Positions 18,133 to 27,495 are shown, counted from the first letter of the stretch. The stretch is DNA of 40,648 bases from Eubacteriales bacterium (GCA_030524545.1 JAUNGM010000036.1:1-40648), one strand, 5' to 3'. Notes: generated by a model not told the origin, from the sequence alone. Program-made: numbers and translations.

Positions 18133-19797
18133 TTGACGAAAAAAATCTTTAAATCCACAATGCTGGTCTCAGGGATTGTCTTTGTCCTGGGGCTGGCTTT
18201 TCTGCTTGCTGTTTTATATCGGTATTTTGACCGTCAGCTTGTAAATGAACTTGAAAGACAGTCATCTTATCTGGCGCAGGGCGTGGAGCTTCTGGGGGAA
18301 GAATACCTTCAGGAATTCCATGAGAAAGATGCCAGAATTACATATATATCGGGCAATGGGAAGGTTCTTTATGACAGTGCGGCAGACGCAGAAACCATGG
18401 ACGATCATAGTAACCGTGAGGAGGTGAAAGAGGCACTTGAGACTGGTAGCGGTACGTCTGTACGGATGTCCGGTACGCTTTCCGAAAAGACGGTCTATTA
18501 TGCACGGAAGCTGAATAATGGGAATATTCTGAGAGTTTCCAGCACGCAGTATTCCGTATTAACACTTGTTCTGCAGCTTGTTCAGCCGTGCCTGTGGATT
18601 CTTTTGTTAATGATGGTTCTTTCCGGTATTTTTGCATTCCGGGTTTCCAAACGGATCGTGGAGCCGATCAATGCACTGGATCTGGAACATCCGGAGGAAA
18701 ACCGGGTTTACGAGGAGGTTGAGCCGCTCCTGAGTAAAATTCACAGACAAAACAGGCAGATTCAGGAACAACTGGATTCTGCCAGACAGCAGCAGGAGGA
18801 ATTCTCTGTCATTACGGAAAATATGCAGGAGGGCCTGCTTGTGATTGACAGGTATACCAGGATTTTGTCCGGAAACTCCAGTACCTGGAACATTTTCAAA
18901 ACGAAAGAAGTGCAGAATGGGCAGAGTGTTTATTCTCTTAACCGTGGCGAGAATTTCCGGCAGGCTGTGGAGAAGGTGCTGGAAGGGAAACATGAGAGCA
19001 GCCTGCTGAAAATAGACGGTGGTTTTGTCCAGATGATCGCCAATCCGGTTGTCCGGGGAAGTAATCCTGTGGGAGCCGTTCTTTTGTTCATGAATGTGAC
19101 GGAGAAAGTGGAATGGGAAAATCTCAGAAGAGAGTTTTCGGCCAATGTCTCCCATGAGCTGAAGACACCGCTTACGTCGATTTCCGGGTTTGCAGAGCTG
19201 ATTCAGGGCGGCTTTGTCAGGGAAGAAGATGTGAAGGAATTCGCAGGGCGGATTTATAACGAAGCACAGCACCTGATTCAGCTTGTGGAGGATACGATCA
19301 AAATCTCACAGCTGGATGAAGGGGGAATTTCCTATGAACGGGAAATGGTAGAGCTTCGCGCCATGTCCAGGAATATTTTTACTACTTTGAAGGATACTGC
19401 AGGCAAAAAGAATGTTTCTCTTTATATTGATGGGGAACCGATTTTCTGTAATACGGTGAAGACAGTCATGGAGGAAATCTTGTATAATCTGTGTGACAAT
19501 GCCGTGAAATATAACCGGGAGGGCGGCAGCGTCAGCATTGCTCTGCGGCAGACGGAAACGGATATCAGTATTAAGGTGACGGATAATGGAATCGGTATTC
19601 CGAAAGAGGACCAGAACCGTGTGTTTGAGAGGTTTTACCGGGTGGATAAAAGCCATTCCAAAGAAATCGGAGGTACCGGGCTGGGGCTTTCTATTGTGAA
19701 GCATGGGGTGGCTTTCCTGGGAGGAAGCATGGAGCTTGTCAGTGAGGAAGGGAAGGGAACGGAAGTCACGGTTGTTTTCCCGAAAGAGAGAGGATAG
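18133..19797 (+). CDS. PhoR-like sensor histidine kinase
   Basis: A 554-residue membrane kinase. Helices at about 10-30 and 142-168 flank a short extracytoplasmic domain. Cytosolic domains follow: a PAS domain (about 225-325), the dimerisation/phosphoacceptor domain with FSANVSHELKTPLTS (H341), then an ATPase domain with N box DNAVKYN, G1 DNGIGIP, and G2 GGTGLGLSIVKHG. It starts at a TTG with GGGAGGA ahead, 102 bases after phoU. By position and architecture it is a PhoR that senses phosphate limitation through PhoU/Pst. No response-regulator gene lies between phoU and it or after it; the cognate PhoB/PhoP must be elsewhere or lost. Confidence 0.88.
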   Translation: MTKKIFKSTMLVSGIVFVLGLAFLLAVLYRYFDRQLVNELERQSSYLAQGVELLGEEYLQEFHEKDARITYISGNGKVLYDSAADAETMDDHSNREEVKEALETGSGTSVRMSGTLSEKTVYYARKLNNGNILRVSSTQYSVLTLVLQLVQPCLWILLLMMVLSGIFAFRVSKRIVEPINALDLEHPEENRVYEEVEPLLSKIHRQNRQIQEQLDSARQQQEEFSVITENMQEGLLVIDRYTRILSGNSSTWNIFKTKEVQNGQSVYSLNRGENFRQAVEKVLEGKHESSLLKIDGGFVQMIANPVVRGSNPVGAVLLFMNVTEKVEWENLRREFSANVSHELKTPLTSISGFAELIQGGFVREEDVKEFAGRIYNEAQHLIQLVEDTIKISQLDEGGISYEREMVELRAMSRNIFTTLKDTAGKKNVSLYIDGEPIFCNTVKTVMEEILYNLCDNAVKYNREGGSVSIALRQTETDISIKVTDNGIGIPKEDQNRVFERFYRVDKSHSKEIGGTGLGLSIVKHGVAFLGGSMELVSEEGKGTEVTVVFPKERG

Positions 19798-19802
19798 TAC
19801 GG

Positions 19803-19834
19803 AAAAACCGGCAGTTCGGATGCTGCCGGTTTTT
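19803..19834. terminator. Bidirectional terminator
   Basis: A 12-bp stem AAAAACCGGCAG (19803-19814) with CTGCCGGTTTTT (19823-19834). It ends in T on both strands, so it serves the kinase gene on the plus strand and the small cysteine-rich gene on the minus strand. Confidence 0.88.
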
Positions 19835-19852
19835 CTGTACTGTAAAAAAGTA

Positions 19853-20041
19853 TCAGTAATTAAATGCGCCTTCGTAGCGGTAACAATGGTCCTTTTTGTG
19901 AGAAAGAATCTCACAGGTACTGCAGCGGTCACAGAATTCCTGCTGGTAGCAGGTGGCGCAGGTGCAGTCTCCGCATGCTTCACGGTCGTAGTCGAGGGTG
20001 CAGGTGTATGGGTCTTTGCTTTGCCGGGTATTGCTGGTCAT
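19853..20041 (-). CDS. Small cysteine-rich protein, nine Cys in 62 residues
   Basis: A 62-residue protein of unknown function. Cysteines are at 14, 23, 26, 28, 31, 37, 40, 43 and 53, with CxxC pairs at 23/26, 28/31, 37/40 and 40/43. There is no signal peptide or membrane segment. It has the marks of a real gene: AAAAAGGAG 9 bases before the ATG, a near-perfect promoter just upstream that begins after the stop of the preceding gene, and a terminator just after its stop. The CxxC pattern suggests a metal-binding (Zn or Fe) knuckle. It could be a small ribosome- or redox-associated zinc protein; no family is recognised. Confidence 0.75.
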   Translation of the reverse strand: MTSNTRQSKDPYTCTLDYDREACGDCTCATCYQQEFCDRCSTCEILSHKKDHCYRYEGAFNY

Positions 20042-20068
20042 ATAATCACGCTCCTTTTTCCTGCTTTT

Positions 20069-20097
20069 ATTATAGACCTGTTGGGCTGGAGATTCAA
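20069..20097 (-). promoter_or_regulatory. Promoter for the small cysteine-rich gene
   Basis: On the minus strand TTGAAT (20097-20092), 17-base spacer, TATAAT (20074-20069). Transcription would start near 20062, giving a leader of about 20 bases that contains the ribosome site. Confidence 0.8.
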
Positions 20098-20103
20098 GAG
20101 GGC

Positions 20104-20964
20104 TTAAAGTGCTTCCCAGCGGCCGGAAGCACCGCAGGGGAGTACCAGGCCATTGGAGGTTACGGGGAGGCCGATTTCCTGGGAATCGACTCTGCCGTTA
20201 AATTGACGCAGCTCTGTTGCCAGCATGTATGTCAGGACTGCCGGGGCAAGTCCTGTTGTGTAGGAGTTGATCAGGAAGAAAAGAGGCTGGTCGCTCAAAA
20301 TACGGGTACACAGCTTGATCAGGGGATGAATGGCATCCTCGATCTTCCAGATTTCTCCCTTGGGACCGCGCCCGTAGGAGGGAGGGTCCATGATGATCGC
20401 ATCATAATGGTTTCCCCTGCGTATCTCACGTTCTACAAATTTTACGCAGTCATCCACCAGCCAGCGGATAGGGGCATCGGCCAGACCGGAGGCAGCGGCG
20501 TTTTCTTTGGCCCAGGTGACCATACCCCTGGAGGCGTCCACATGAGTCACACTGGCTCCGGCAGCCGCAGCGGCCAGTGTGGCACCGCCCGTATAAGCAA
20601 AGAGGTTCAGCACTTTTACAGGCCGCCCTGCCCGACGGATTTTATCTCCAAACCAGTCCCAGTTCGCTGCCTGCTCCGGAAAAAGTCCCGTATGCTTAAA
20701 GCTGAAGGGCTTTAAATGAAAGGTAAGCTCTTTATAATGGATATCCCATTGCTCGGGCAGGTCAAAAAACTCCCACTCCCCGCCGCCTTTCTTACTTCTG
20801 TGATAGTGGGCATTCATCTTCTTCCAGCCCCTGTTCTTCTTAGGCGTATCCCAGATTACCTGAGGATCCGGCCTTACCAGGAGATAATCCCCCCATCTTT
20901 CCAGTTTCTCCCCGCAGGAAGTATCGATTACTGCATATTCTTTCCATCCATCAGCGATCCACAT
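20104..20964 (-). CDS. Class I SAM-dependent methyltransferase (RlmI/COG1092 type)
   Basis: A 286-residue cytosolic methyltransferase. An N-terminal substrate-recognition part precedes the Rossmann domain: VLNLFAYTGGATLAAAAAGA (motif I, near residue 119), a VDAS segment after it that binds SAM, and IIMDPPSYGRGPKGEIWK (motif IV, near residue 190), as in 23S rRNA methyltransferases that modify cytosine or guanine bases. It lacks the PUA domain of E. coli RlmI, so the exact target is uncertain. ATG 20964 is preceded by AGAAAGG. A promoter lies 95-123 bases upstream. Confidence 0.87.
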   Translation of the reverse strand: MWIADGWKEYAVIDTSCGEKLERWGDYLLVRPDPQVIWDTPKKNRGWKKMNAHYHRSKKGGGEWEFFDLPEQWDIHYKELTFHLKPFSFKHTGLFPEQAANWDWFGDKIRRAGRPVKVLNLFAYTGGATLAAAAAGASVTHVDASRGMVTWAKENAAASGLADAPIRWLVDDCVKFVEREIRRGNHYDAIIMDPPSYGRGPKGEIWKIEDAIHPLIKLCTRILSDQPLFFLINSYTTGLAPAVLTYMLATELRQFNGRVDSQEIGLPVTSNGLVLPCGASGRWEAL

Positions 20965-21058
20965 AATCCATAAACCTTTCTGTCATTTATTTTTTTCTAT
21001 TTACAGCACTTACCGCTGTATAAGTTACGGCCGTTCTGAAAACTTTTTATTCCTTATC

Positions 21059-21087
21059 AGTATAGTAGAATTTCCCAAAATCCGCAA
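21059..21087 (-). promoter_or_regulatory. Promoter for the methyltransferase gene
   Basis: On the minus strand TTGCGG (21087-21082), 17-base spacer, TATACT (21064-21059). Confidence 0.6.
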
Positions 21088-21206
21088 CCCACAACCAGCC
21101 TGACGTATTTTTCATCTCCCAAACGGGAAAACAACAATCAGCGGGCTCCCTTTTTAGTCATGTTTTTTCAAACACGCTCTAATCCTCATATAATCCATGA
21201 AAACAC

Positions 21207-21236
21207 TTGACAACCATGAATTTAGCATACTAAAAT
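21207..21236 (+). promoter_or_regulatory. Promoter for the aminotransferase gene
   Basis: TTGACA (21207-21212), 18-base spacer, TAAAAT (21231-21236), leaving a leader of about 70 bases. Confidence 0.65.
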
Positions 21237-21312
21237 GTATAAGATATACAGAGACCCTATAAAATATAACAACAACGCAGTTTTATATCACATGCTACAC
21301 GAGGAGGAACTT

Positions 21313-22593
21313 ATGAAAAAATATACCGAAATGACCAGAGAAGAACTTCTTTCTCTCCAACAGGAATTAACACAGCAGTATGAAGACACCAAAGCCAAAG
21401 GCCTGTCCCTTGATATGTCCCGCGGCAAACCGGGTGCTGACCAGCTTGATATCTCCATGGGAATGATGGATGTCCTGGCAGACGGTGCGGAACTGAAATG
21501 CGAAACAGGCGTAGACTGCCGTAACTACGGTGTGATCGACGGCATCCCGGAAGCTAAGAGACTTCTCGGTGCGATGTCCGAAGTAGATCCCGACCACATT
21601 ATCATCTACGGAAACTCCAGCCTGAACGTCATGTTTGACTCTATCGCCCGTTCCATGACCCACGGTGTTATGGGAAATACTCCGTGGTGTAAGCTCGATA
21701 AAGTAAAATTCCTTTGTCCTGTACCAGGCTATGACCGCCATTTCAAGATTACCGAATTCTTCGGAATCGAAATGATCAATGTTCCGATGAGCCCGGAAGG
21801 CCCGGATATGGACATGGTAGAAAAACTGGTAAGCGAAGACGCTGCCATCAAAGGCATCTGGTGCGTACCGAAATACTCCAACCCGCAGGGCTACACCTAT
21901 TCAAAAGAGACTGTAGAGCGCTTTGCACGGCTGAAACCTGCAGCGCCTGATTTCCGTATTTACTGGGACAATGCATACAGCATCCATCATTTATATGATG
22001 ACAACCAGGACTTTCTGGTAGAAATCCTTGGAGAATGCGTCAAAGCAGGCAATCCTGACATTGTATACAAATTTACTTCCACATCCAAGGTAAGCTTCCC
22101 GGGCTCCGGTATCGCAGCCGTAGCCGCATCCAGAGCAAACCTGGAAGATTTCCGTAAATATATGACGATCCAGACTATCGGCCATGACAAACTGAACCAG
22201 CTTCGTCATGTAAAATTCTTCAAAGATCTGGACGGTCTCCATGCACACATGAGAAAACACGCAGACCTGATCCGCCCGAAATTCGAGATGGTACTGAATA
22301 CGCTGGAAACAGAACTGGGCGGCCTTGGAATCGGCGAATGGACCAGGCCGCACGGCGGATACTTCATTTCCTTTGAGTCCATGGAAGGATGTGCCAAAGC
22401 CATTGTTGCCAAAGCAAAAGAAGCCGGCGTTGTTATGACAGGAGCAGGAGCAACCTATCCATACGGCAAAGATCCAAAAGACTCCAATATCCGTATTGCA
22501 CCGACCTACCCAACGATCGAAGAACTGGAGCAGGCTGCAAAAGTATTTGTGCTCTGTGTCAAACTGGCAAGCGTAGAGAAGCTGCTTGGGTAA
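21313..22593 (+). CDS. Class I aspartate-type aminotransferase (PLP)
   Basis: A 426-residue PLP enzyme of the fold-type I group often annotated as aspartate aminotransferase (MocR-like aminotransferase domain without the DNA-binding domain). The N-terminal SRGKPGADQLD segment (residues 36-46) shapes the active site. IYGNSSLNVMFD (98-109) binds the cofactor phosphate, YWDNAYSIHHL contains D219, and FTSTSKVSFPGSG carries the Schiff-base lysine K259. The start at 21313 has GAGGAGGA ahead. It is followed after 99 bases by cell-wall genes. Amino-acid specificity cannot be read with certainty. Confidence 0.9.
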   Translation: MKKYTEMTREELLSLQQELTQQYEDTKAKGLSLDMSRGKPGADQLDISMGMMDVLADGAELKCETGVDCRNYGVIDGIPEAKRLLGAMSEVDPDHIIIYGNSSLNVMFDSIARSMTHGVMGNTPWCKLDKVKFLCPVPGYDRHFKITEFFGIEMINVPMSPEGPDMDMVEKLVSEDAAIKGIWCVPKYSNPQGYTYSKETVERFARLKPAAPDFRIYWDNAYSIHHLYDDNQDFLVEILGECVKAGNPDIVYKFTSTSKVSFPGSGIAAVAASRANLEDFRKYMTIQTIGHDKLNQLRHVKFFKDLDGLHAHMRKHADLIRPKFEMVLNTLETELGGLGIGEWTRPHGGYFISFESMEGCAKAIVAKAKEAGVVMTGAGATYPYGKDPKDSNIRIAPTYPTIEELEQAAKVFVLCVKLASVEKLLG

Positions 22594-22692
22594 TGAGGCG
22601 TGTGATGCAGCCGGCGTGAGACGGATGACGAGAAAAGGATGTGCTGATCCTGCAGCAGACATCGTGCTGACCAGAAACATAAGGAGGTTTCC

Positions 22693-24081
22693 ATGACTGA
22701 AGAAAAGGCAAAAATGAGCACAGGCAAAAAGGTGATGATCTTTTTGATCTGTGTACTGCTGTTACTGACAATTGCCGCTTACTTTGTAGGCGTAAATTAC
22801 TTTACCAAGCACTTTTTGCCGGGTTCTCAGGTAAATGGCTTCAATTGTTCCTATATGACCGCACAGGAAGCGGAGGAGCTGCTGGCCAGAAAGGCAGAGT
22901 CCTACGTGCTGGCTATTCAGACCCGGGGCAACGGGCAGGAGAGCATCACTGCACAGCAGGCAGGACTTACCTACTCGCCGGATGGCAGTGTGGAGAAAAC
23001 TATCAGGCAGCAGGACCGTTTCAAATGGTTTCTTGCCTTCGGGCAGCAGAAATCATATGAGCTGGTTTCGTCGACAGCCTATGATGGGGCAAGGCTTTAT
23101 CAGGCAGTCAAAGAACTGAAGTGCATGCAGAACGGTACACCGTCATCGGATGCACATATCGTTGATAATGGCAGTACCTTTGAAATTGTTCCTGAAGTGG
23201 AGGGGACACAGCTTGATGAGGATAAAGTTCAGGAAGTGATCGCCCAGGCAGTCATTTCCACCAGACTGCAGATAAATCTGGAGGAAGCCGGCTGCTATCA
23301 AAAACCAGCCGTTTACCGGGATGATGCGGCGCTCATCAAACAGTGTGAGCAGGCCAATCAGTTAACGGATATTATTATTACATACGACTTTGCAGACCGC
23401 ACAGAAACCGTAGACCGCGCTGTCATCAAAGACTGGCTGGTGATCAAAGACGGTGAGTGTACTCTGGACAGGGAAAAGGTTGCAGCCTATGTGTATGAGC
23501 TGGCTTATCAATATGATACCTTTGGAAATACCAGGAATTTCCAGACATACGACGGAAGGGACATTACCATTACCGGGGGCGATTACGGCTGGGCGATTGA
23601 CCAGGCTGCAGAGACAGATGCCCTGATCGCAGCAGTCAAAAGCGGTGAAACCCAGGTAAGAGAACCTGTCTATGCCTATGAAGGATGGAGCCGGGATACG
23701 AACGATATCGGTTACACTTATATAGAAATTGATCTTGCCAATCAGCGTATGGTGCTGTATAAAGACGGGTATCCCCTGGTGGATACGCCGGTGGTAACGG
23801 GGAATCCGAATATTCCGGGAATGGAGACACCTACCGGCTGTTTTGCACTGGATGCCATGCAGTCTCCCGCAGTCCTTACGGGAGAAGACTATGAGGCAAA
23901 TGTGACATTCTGGATGCCGTTCTGCGGGAATGTGGGCATTCATGATGCTTCCTGGAGAACGCAGTTCGGGGGAAGCCTTTATCAGTGGGAAGGCTCTCAT
24001 GGCTGTGTCAATACACCCTATGATAAGGCACAGGTTATCTATCAAAATGTTGATGTAGGGTGCCCGGTTGTGGTATACTGA
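22693..24081 (+). CDS. L,D-transpeptidase (YkuD) with peptidoglycan-binding repeats
   Basis: A 462-residue membrane-anchored enzyme that forms 3-3 cross-links or attaches groups to peptidoglycan. A short cytoplasmic N-terminus and one helix (about 14-37) anchor it outside the cell. Residues about 50-320 hold two related domains of the PG_binding_4 type found with YkuD in Firmicutes. The catalytic domain (about 340-462) has GNVGIHDASWR (H417) and EGSHGCVNTP (C438), the YkuD active site. AAGGAGG stands 6 bases before the ATG. Ddl and MurF follow, so this is a cell-wall cluster. Confidence 0.93.
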   Translation: MTEEKAKMSTGKKVMIFLICVLLLLTIAAYFVGVNYFTKHFLPGSQVNGFNCSYMTAQEAEELLARKAESYVLAIQTRGNGQESITAQQAGLTYSPDGSVEKTIRQQDRFKWFLAFGQQKSYELVSSTAYDGARLYQAVKELKCMQNGTPSSDAHIVDNGSTFEIVPEVEGTQLDEDKVQEVIAQAVISTRLQINLEEAGCYQKPAVYRDDAALIKQCEQANQLTDIIITYDFADRTETVDRAVIKDWLVIKDGECTLDREKVAAYVYELAYQYDTFGNTRNFQTYDGRDITITGGDYGWAIDQAAETDALIAAVKSGETQVREPVYAYEGWSRDTNDIGYTYIEIDLANQRMVLYKDGYPLVDTPVVTGNPNIPGMETPTGCFALDAMQSPAVLTGEDYEANVTFWMPFCGNVGIHDASWRTQFGGSLYQWEGSHGCVNTPYDKAQVIYQNVDVGCPVVVY

Positions 24082-24185
24082 TAAAGAGACAGCAATGATG
24101 CTGCAGGGGATTCTCTTCTTGGGAGAATGCCTTGCAGCAGTTTTATATGCGTATAATGCAATATGCAGCAAAGGAGATGAGGAAC

Positions 24186-25220
24186 ATGAAAATTGTTGTT
24201 TTGGCAGGCGGAACCAGTACGGAAAGAGACGTTTCCATTGTTTCCGGAACAGGTATCTGTACAGCTCTTCGGCAGAAAGGCCATCAGGCAATCCTTGTGG
24301 ATATTTTCTGCGGAGTGGACTCTGTGGACTGGGAAGATCCATTTCCTGCAGACTATGATGTAGAGCAGGCATCGGATTATATGAAGAGCTTTAACGATAG
24401 TATTCGGGAGATGGAGAAATCCAGAAGGAGCTTTTTCGGATCGAATGTTTTGGAACTCTGCCGGCAGGCGGATATTGCCTTTCTTGGACTTCACGGTGCC
24501 AACGGGGAGGACGGCAAGGTGCAGGCCGCTTTTGACCTGATGGGAATCAAATATACAGGTACGGGTTATCTCAGCAGCGCCATGGCCATGGACAAGGGAA
24601 TTACTAAAGGAATCTTCCGCATGAACCATGTTCCTACGCCTAAGGGAGCATCCATGGAAAAGAAAGAACGTACCGACAATCTGAAGGATCTGGAGCTGGA
24701 CTTTCCTGTGGTAGTAAAAACCTGCTGCGGCGGTTCCAGTATCGGAGTTTATATTGTAGATAACCAGGCTGACTATGAGAAAGCGCTGGATCAGGCATTT
24801 TCCTACGAAAACGAGGTGATCGTGGAAGAATACATCCATGGAACCGAGTACACGGTTGCCGTTGTGGATGGGATTGCTTACCCCATTGTTGAAATTGTTC
24901 CCTGTGAGGGCTTTTACAACTATGAAAATAAATATAAACCAGGCGCAACGAAAGAAACCTGCCCTGCCCCCATTTCGCCGGAGCTTACGAAGGAAATGCA
25001 GGAATATGCGGTAAAAGGTTATCATGCCCTTGGTCTGGAAGGCTATGCCCGTCTGGACTTCATGATGACAGACGATCATAAAATGTACTGTCTGGAAGCC
25101 AATACTCTTCCGGGAATGACCCCGACCAGCCTGATTCCGCAGGAGGCCGCTGTTCTGGGAATCGACTACCCAAGTCTTTGCGAAGAATTGATCAGAGTGT
25201 CACTGAAAAAATATGAATGA
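24186..25220 (+). CDS. ddl: D-alanine--D-alanine ligase
   Basis: A 344-residue cytosolic ATP-grasp ligase that makes D-Ala-D-Ala for the peptidoglycan stem. It begins with MKIVVLAGGTSTERDVS. It has FLGLHGANGEDGKVQ near residue 97, the ATP-grasp lid VVVKTCCGGSSIGVY, and ends with the metal site LEANTLPGMTPTSL. The omega loop reads ENKYKPGATKETCPAP, with the Tyr of true D-Ala-D-Ala enzymes, not the His of VanA-type D-Ala-D-Lac ligases. The start at 24186 has AAAGGAGATGAGG ahead. It sits next to murF, whose product uses the dipeptide. Confidence 0.95.
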   Translation: MKIVVLAGGTSTERDVSIVSGTGICTALRQKGHQAILVDIFCGVDSVDWEDPFPADYDVEQASDYMKSFNDSIREMEKSRRSFFGSNVLELCRQADIAFLGLHGANGEDGKVQAAFDLMGIKYTGTGYLSSAMAMDKGITKGIFRMNHVPTPKGASMEKKERTDNLKDLELDFPVVVKTCCGGSSIGVYIVDNQADYEKALDQAFSYENEVIVEEYIHGTEYTVAVVDGIAYPIVEIVPCEGFYNYENKYKPGATKETCPAPISPELTKEMQEYAVKGYHALGLEGYARLDFMMTDDHKMYCLEANTLPGMTPTSLIPQEAAVLGIDYPSLCEELIRVSLKKYE

Positions 25221-25272
25221 CGGACCGTTTCAGAAAACGGGAGACGAGCGAAATAAAAGGATTGAACAAACT

Positions 25273-26643
25273 ATGAAAAATCTGACATTGGAAAATCTCA
25301 CCCGCGTATGCGGCGGTGTCTATTTCGGCAAGGCCGATGCCATGAACAGGGAGATTACTTCCATTACTACGGACAGCCGGAAGGTAGAGGAAGGCTGCCT
25401 GTTTGTGCCCATCGTGGGCGAGCGTGTGGATGCCCACAAATTCATTCCGGATGTTATGGCAAAAGGCGCCCTTGTAACCCTTTCGGAGAGAAGCCTGGAT
25501 GATGTGGATTTTCCCTATATTCTTGTAGAATCTACCCTGCAGGCAGTGAAGGATATTGCGGAATTTTATCTGGAACAGCTTCAGATTCCGGTAGTCGGCA
25601 TCACAGGAAGCGTAGGCAAGACCAGCACAAAGGAAGTCATCGCGTCTGTTCTGAAAGAAAAGTACCGCACCTTAAAGACTCAGGGAAACTTTAATAACGA
25701 GCTGGGTCTTCCTCTGACTGTATTCCGCCTGCGTGATGAGGACGAGATCGCTGTTCTGGAAATGGGGATCAGTACATTTGGCGAGATGAGCCGCCTGGCA
25801 AAAGTGGCAAAACCGGAAACCTGTGTTATTACCAACATCGGTACCTGCCATCTGGAAAACCTGGGTGACAGAGACGGTGTTCTTAAGGCAAAGACGGAGG
25901 TATTTGCCTTTTTGAAGCAGAACGGACATATTATTTTGAATGGCGATGATGATAAGCTTTCAACTGTAAAGGAGTATCATGGGATTTGTCCGGTTTTCTT
26001 CGGGCTGGATGAAAAGCACCCGGTCTATGCAGATAACATCGTCAGCCGTGGGCTGAAGGGAACGGCCTGCCGGATTCATCTGGAAGGTGACGTATTTGAA
26101 GTGATGGTTCCCATGCCTGGGCGGCATATGGTTTATAATGCACTGGCAGCAGCAGCAGTCGGCAGGATTTACGGTCTGACCAATGAAGAGATCAGGCGCG
26201 GCATCGAAAGCCTGGAAGCCATCAGCGGACGTTTCAAAATGATTGAGACAGAGAAATACCTGATTGTGGATGACTGCTATAATGCCAACCCCATGTCCAT
26301 GAAAGCATCTCTGGATGTCCTTCAGGACGGCAGCGGCAGACGTGTTGCCATCCTTGGGGATATGGGCGAGCTGGGAGAAAATGAAATCGCCCTTCATGAG
26401 GAGGTTGGAGCACATGCAGCGCAGTGCAGGATTGATGTGTGTATCTGCGTAGGAGAACTGTGCAGGCATATGGCAGAGAAGGCAATGGCAGAAAATCCAT
26501 CCCTGACCGTAATCTATGAGCAGGACAGAGAAAGCCTTCTGAAACATTTGGATACCTATGTAAAAACCGGAGATACTATTTTGGTTAAGGCATCTCATTT
26601 TATGAAATTTGAAGAAGTGGTCAAAGCGCTGGAAGCAATGTAA
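25273..26643 (+). CDS. murF: UDP-MurNAc-tripeptide--D-alanyl-D-alanine ligase MurF
   Basis: A 456-residue cytosolic ligase that adds D-Ala-D-Ala to UDP-MurNAc-tripeptide. It has an N-terminal domain with DSRKVEEGCLFVP, the ATP loop GITGSVGKTSTKE (109-121), GNFNNELGLP, EMGISTFGEM, NIGTCHLENLG, and SGRFKMIE with DDCYNANPMSMKA. The start at 25273 (MKNLTLENLTRVCGG) matches the family start. An earlier ATG at 25213 overlaps ddl by 8 bases and has no ribosome site; translation coupled to ddl cannot be excluded. Confidence 0.95.
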   Translation: MKNLTLENLTRVCGGVYFGKADAMNREITSITTDSRKVEEGCLFVPIVGERVDAHKFIPDVMAKGALVTLSERSLDDVDFPYILVESTLQAVKDIAEFYLEQLQIPVVGITGSVGKTSTKEVIASVLKEKYRTLKTQGNFNNELGLPLTVFRLRDEDEIAVLEMGISTFGEMSRLAKVAKPETCVITNIGTCHLENLGDRDGVLKAKTEVFAFLKQNGHIILNGDDDKLSTVKEYHGICPVFFGLDEKHPVYADNIVSRGLKGTACRIHLEGDVFEVMVPMPGRHMVYNALAAAAVGRIYGLTNEEIRRGIESLEAISGRFKMIETEKYLIVDDCYNANPMSMKASLDVLQDGSGRRVAILGDMGELGENEIALHEEVGAHAAQCRIDVCICVGELCRHMAEKAMAENPSLTVIYEQDRESLLKHLDTYVKTGDTILVKASHFMKFEEVVKALEAM

Positions 26644-26809
26644 GACAGAATATAACAATTCAGCAGGCAGTAACTGTGGAAAGAAGGAACGGTTACGAGA
26701 GAATTTGTAAATTCCTACTGGAATTTGACGAACGATTTTTGTTTCCCGGCAGGTGTGTCAGCGTTATAATAGGAAATATCAAAAACCTATTTTTTTCAGG
26801 GAGGATCAT

Positions 26810-27403
26810 ATGCTGAAAAACATCATGCACCTGCAAATATTGCTCTACTGCATGGCGGCCCTTGGGGTTATCGGAGCAATTGGAATGCTGGCCACGCACC
26901 TTACTTACAGAAGAATACTAAGAAGAACAAACGGTGTCAAAAACCTGAAAGAGAAATGGCTGAATTTATGGAAGACAAGGGACAGGCTTCTGCGCCGGAT
27001 GAATCTGATGGTATGGATTCCGTCGCTTCTGAGCACGGCTTTGCTGGGGCTGTCACTGTTTCTGGTCACATTTCTGGACCTGAAGGAGGGGCTGCCCCTT
27101 CGTTATCTCTATCTGGGAACAGCGGTGCCGGTAGGGCTTCTGCTCCTTCGATGGGCGCTGGACTTTACTTACAAGGAAGAATTGGTGATGAATTCCCTTG
27201 CCGATTATGTGGAACAGGCCCGTACCTGGATTGAGGAGGTTTCAGAGCCAAAGAAAATAGATCCTGTTCTTCAGGAGGAGGTAGTGGAGAAGATTACCAA
27301 CAGCATCCGCCAGACTGCCGCCACAGGCAGCCATTTCAGCAAAATGCTGAGTCAGGAGGAAGAAGAGATCATGCGGGAGATCATACGGGAATTTATGCAA
27401 TAA
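26810..27403 (+). CDS. Conserved-looking membrane protein of unknown function
   Basis: A 197-residue protein. One helix lies near residues 7-27, followed by a basic stretch of about 35 residues. Two further helices are at about 66-88 and 97-115. The cytosolic C-terminal tail of about 80 residues is charged and helical. No catalytic motif is seen and the family is not recognised. The ATG has AGGGAGGATC ahead, and a TATAAT at 26765-26770 without a clear -35 suggests its own transcript. Its place after murF is the only hint of a cell-envelope role. Confidence 0.7.
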   Translation: MLKNIMHLQILLYCMAALGVIGAIGMLATHLTYRRILRRTNGVKNLKEKWLNLWKTRDRLLRRMNLMVWIPSLLSTALLGLSLFLVTFLDLKEGLPLRYLYLGTAVPVGLLLLRWALDFTYKEELVMNSLADYVEQARTWIEEVSEPKKIDPVLQEEVVEKITNSIRQTAATGSHFSKMLSQEEEEIMREIIREFMQ

Positions 27404-27466
27404 AAGAAACGGGCAGCTGCCGGACAGATAAGAGTGTTTTTATAGATGACATATTTATTATACTGC

Positions 27467-27495
27467 TTGTGAAAAGAGAAAGTTTTTGTTATACT
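27467..27495 (+). promoter_or_regulatory. Promoter for the dehydrogenase gene
   Basis: TTGTGA (27467-27472), 17-base spacer, TATACT (27490-27495), about 70 bases before the start codon. Confidence 0.7.

Larger units (their letters stand above)
20965..21312. other. Divergent intergenic region (348 bp)
   Basis: It holds the two divergent promoters described separately and a small TACAGC/GCTGTA hairpin (21003-21020) in the leader of the methyltransferase gene. I see no further gene. Confidence 0.6.
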
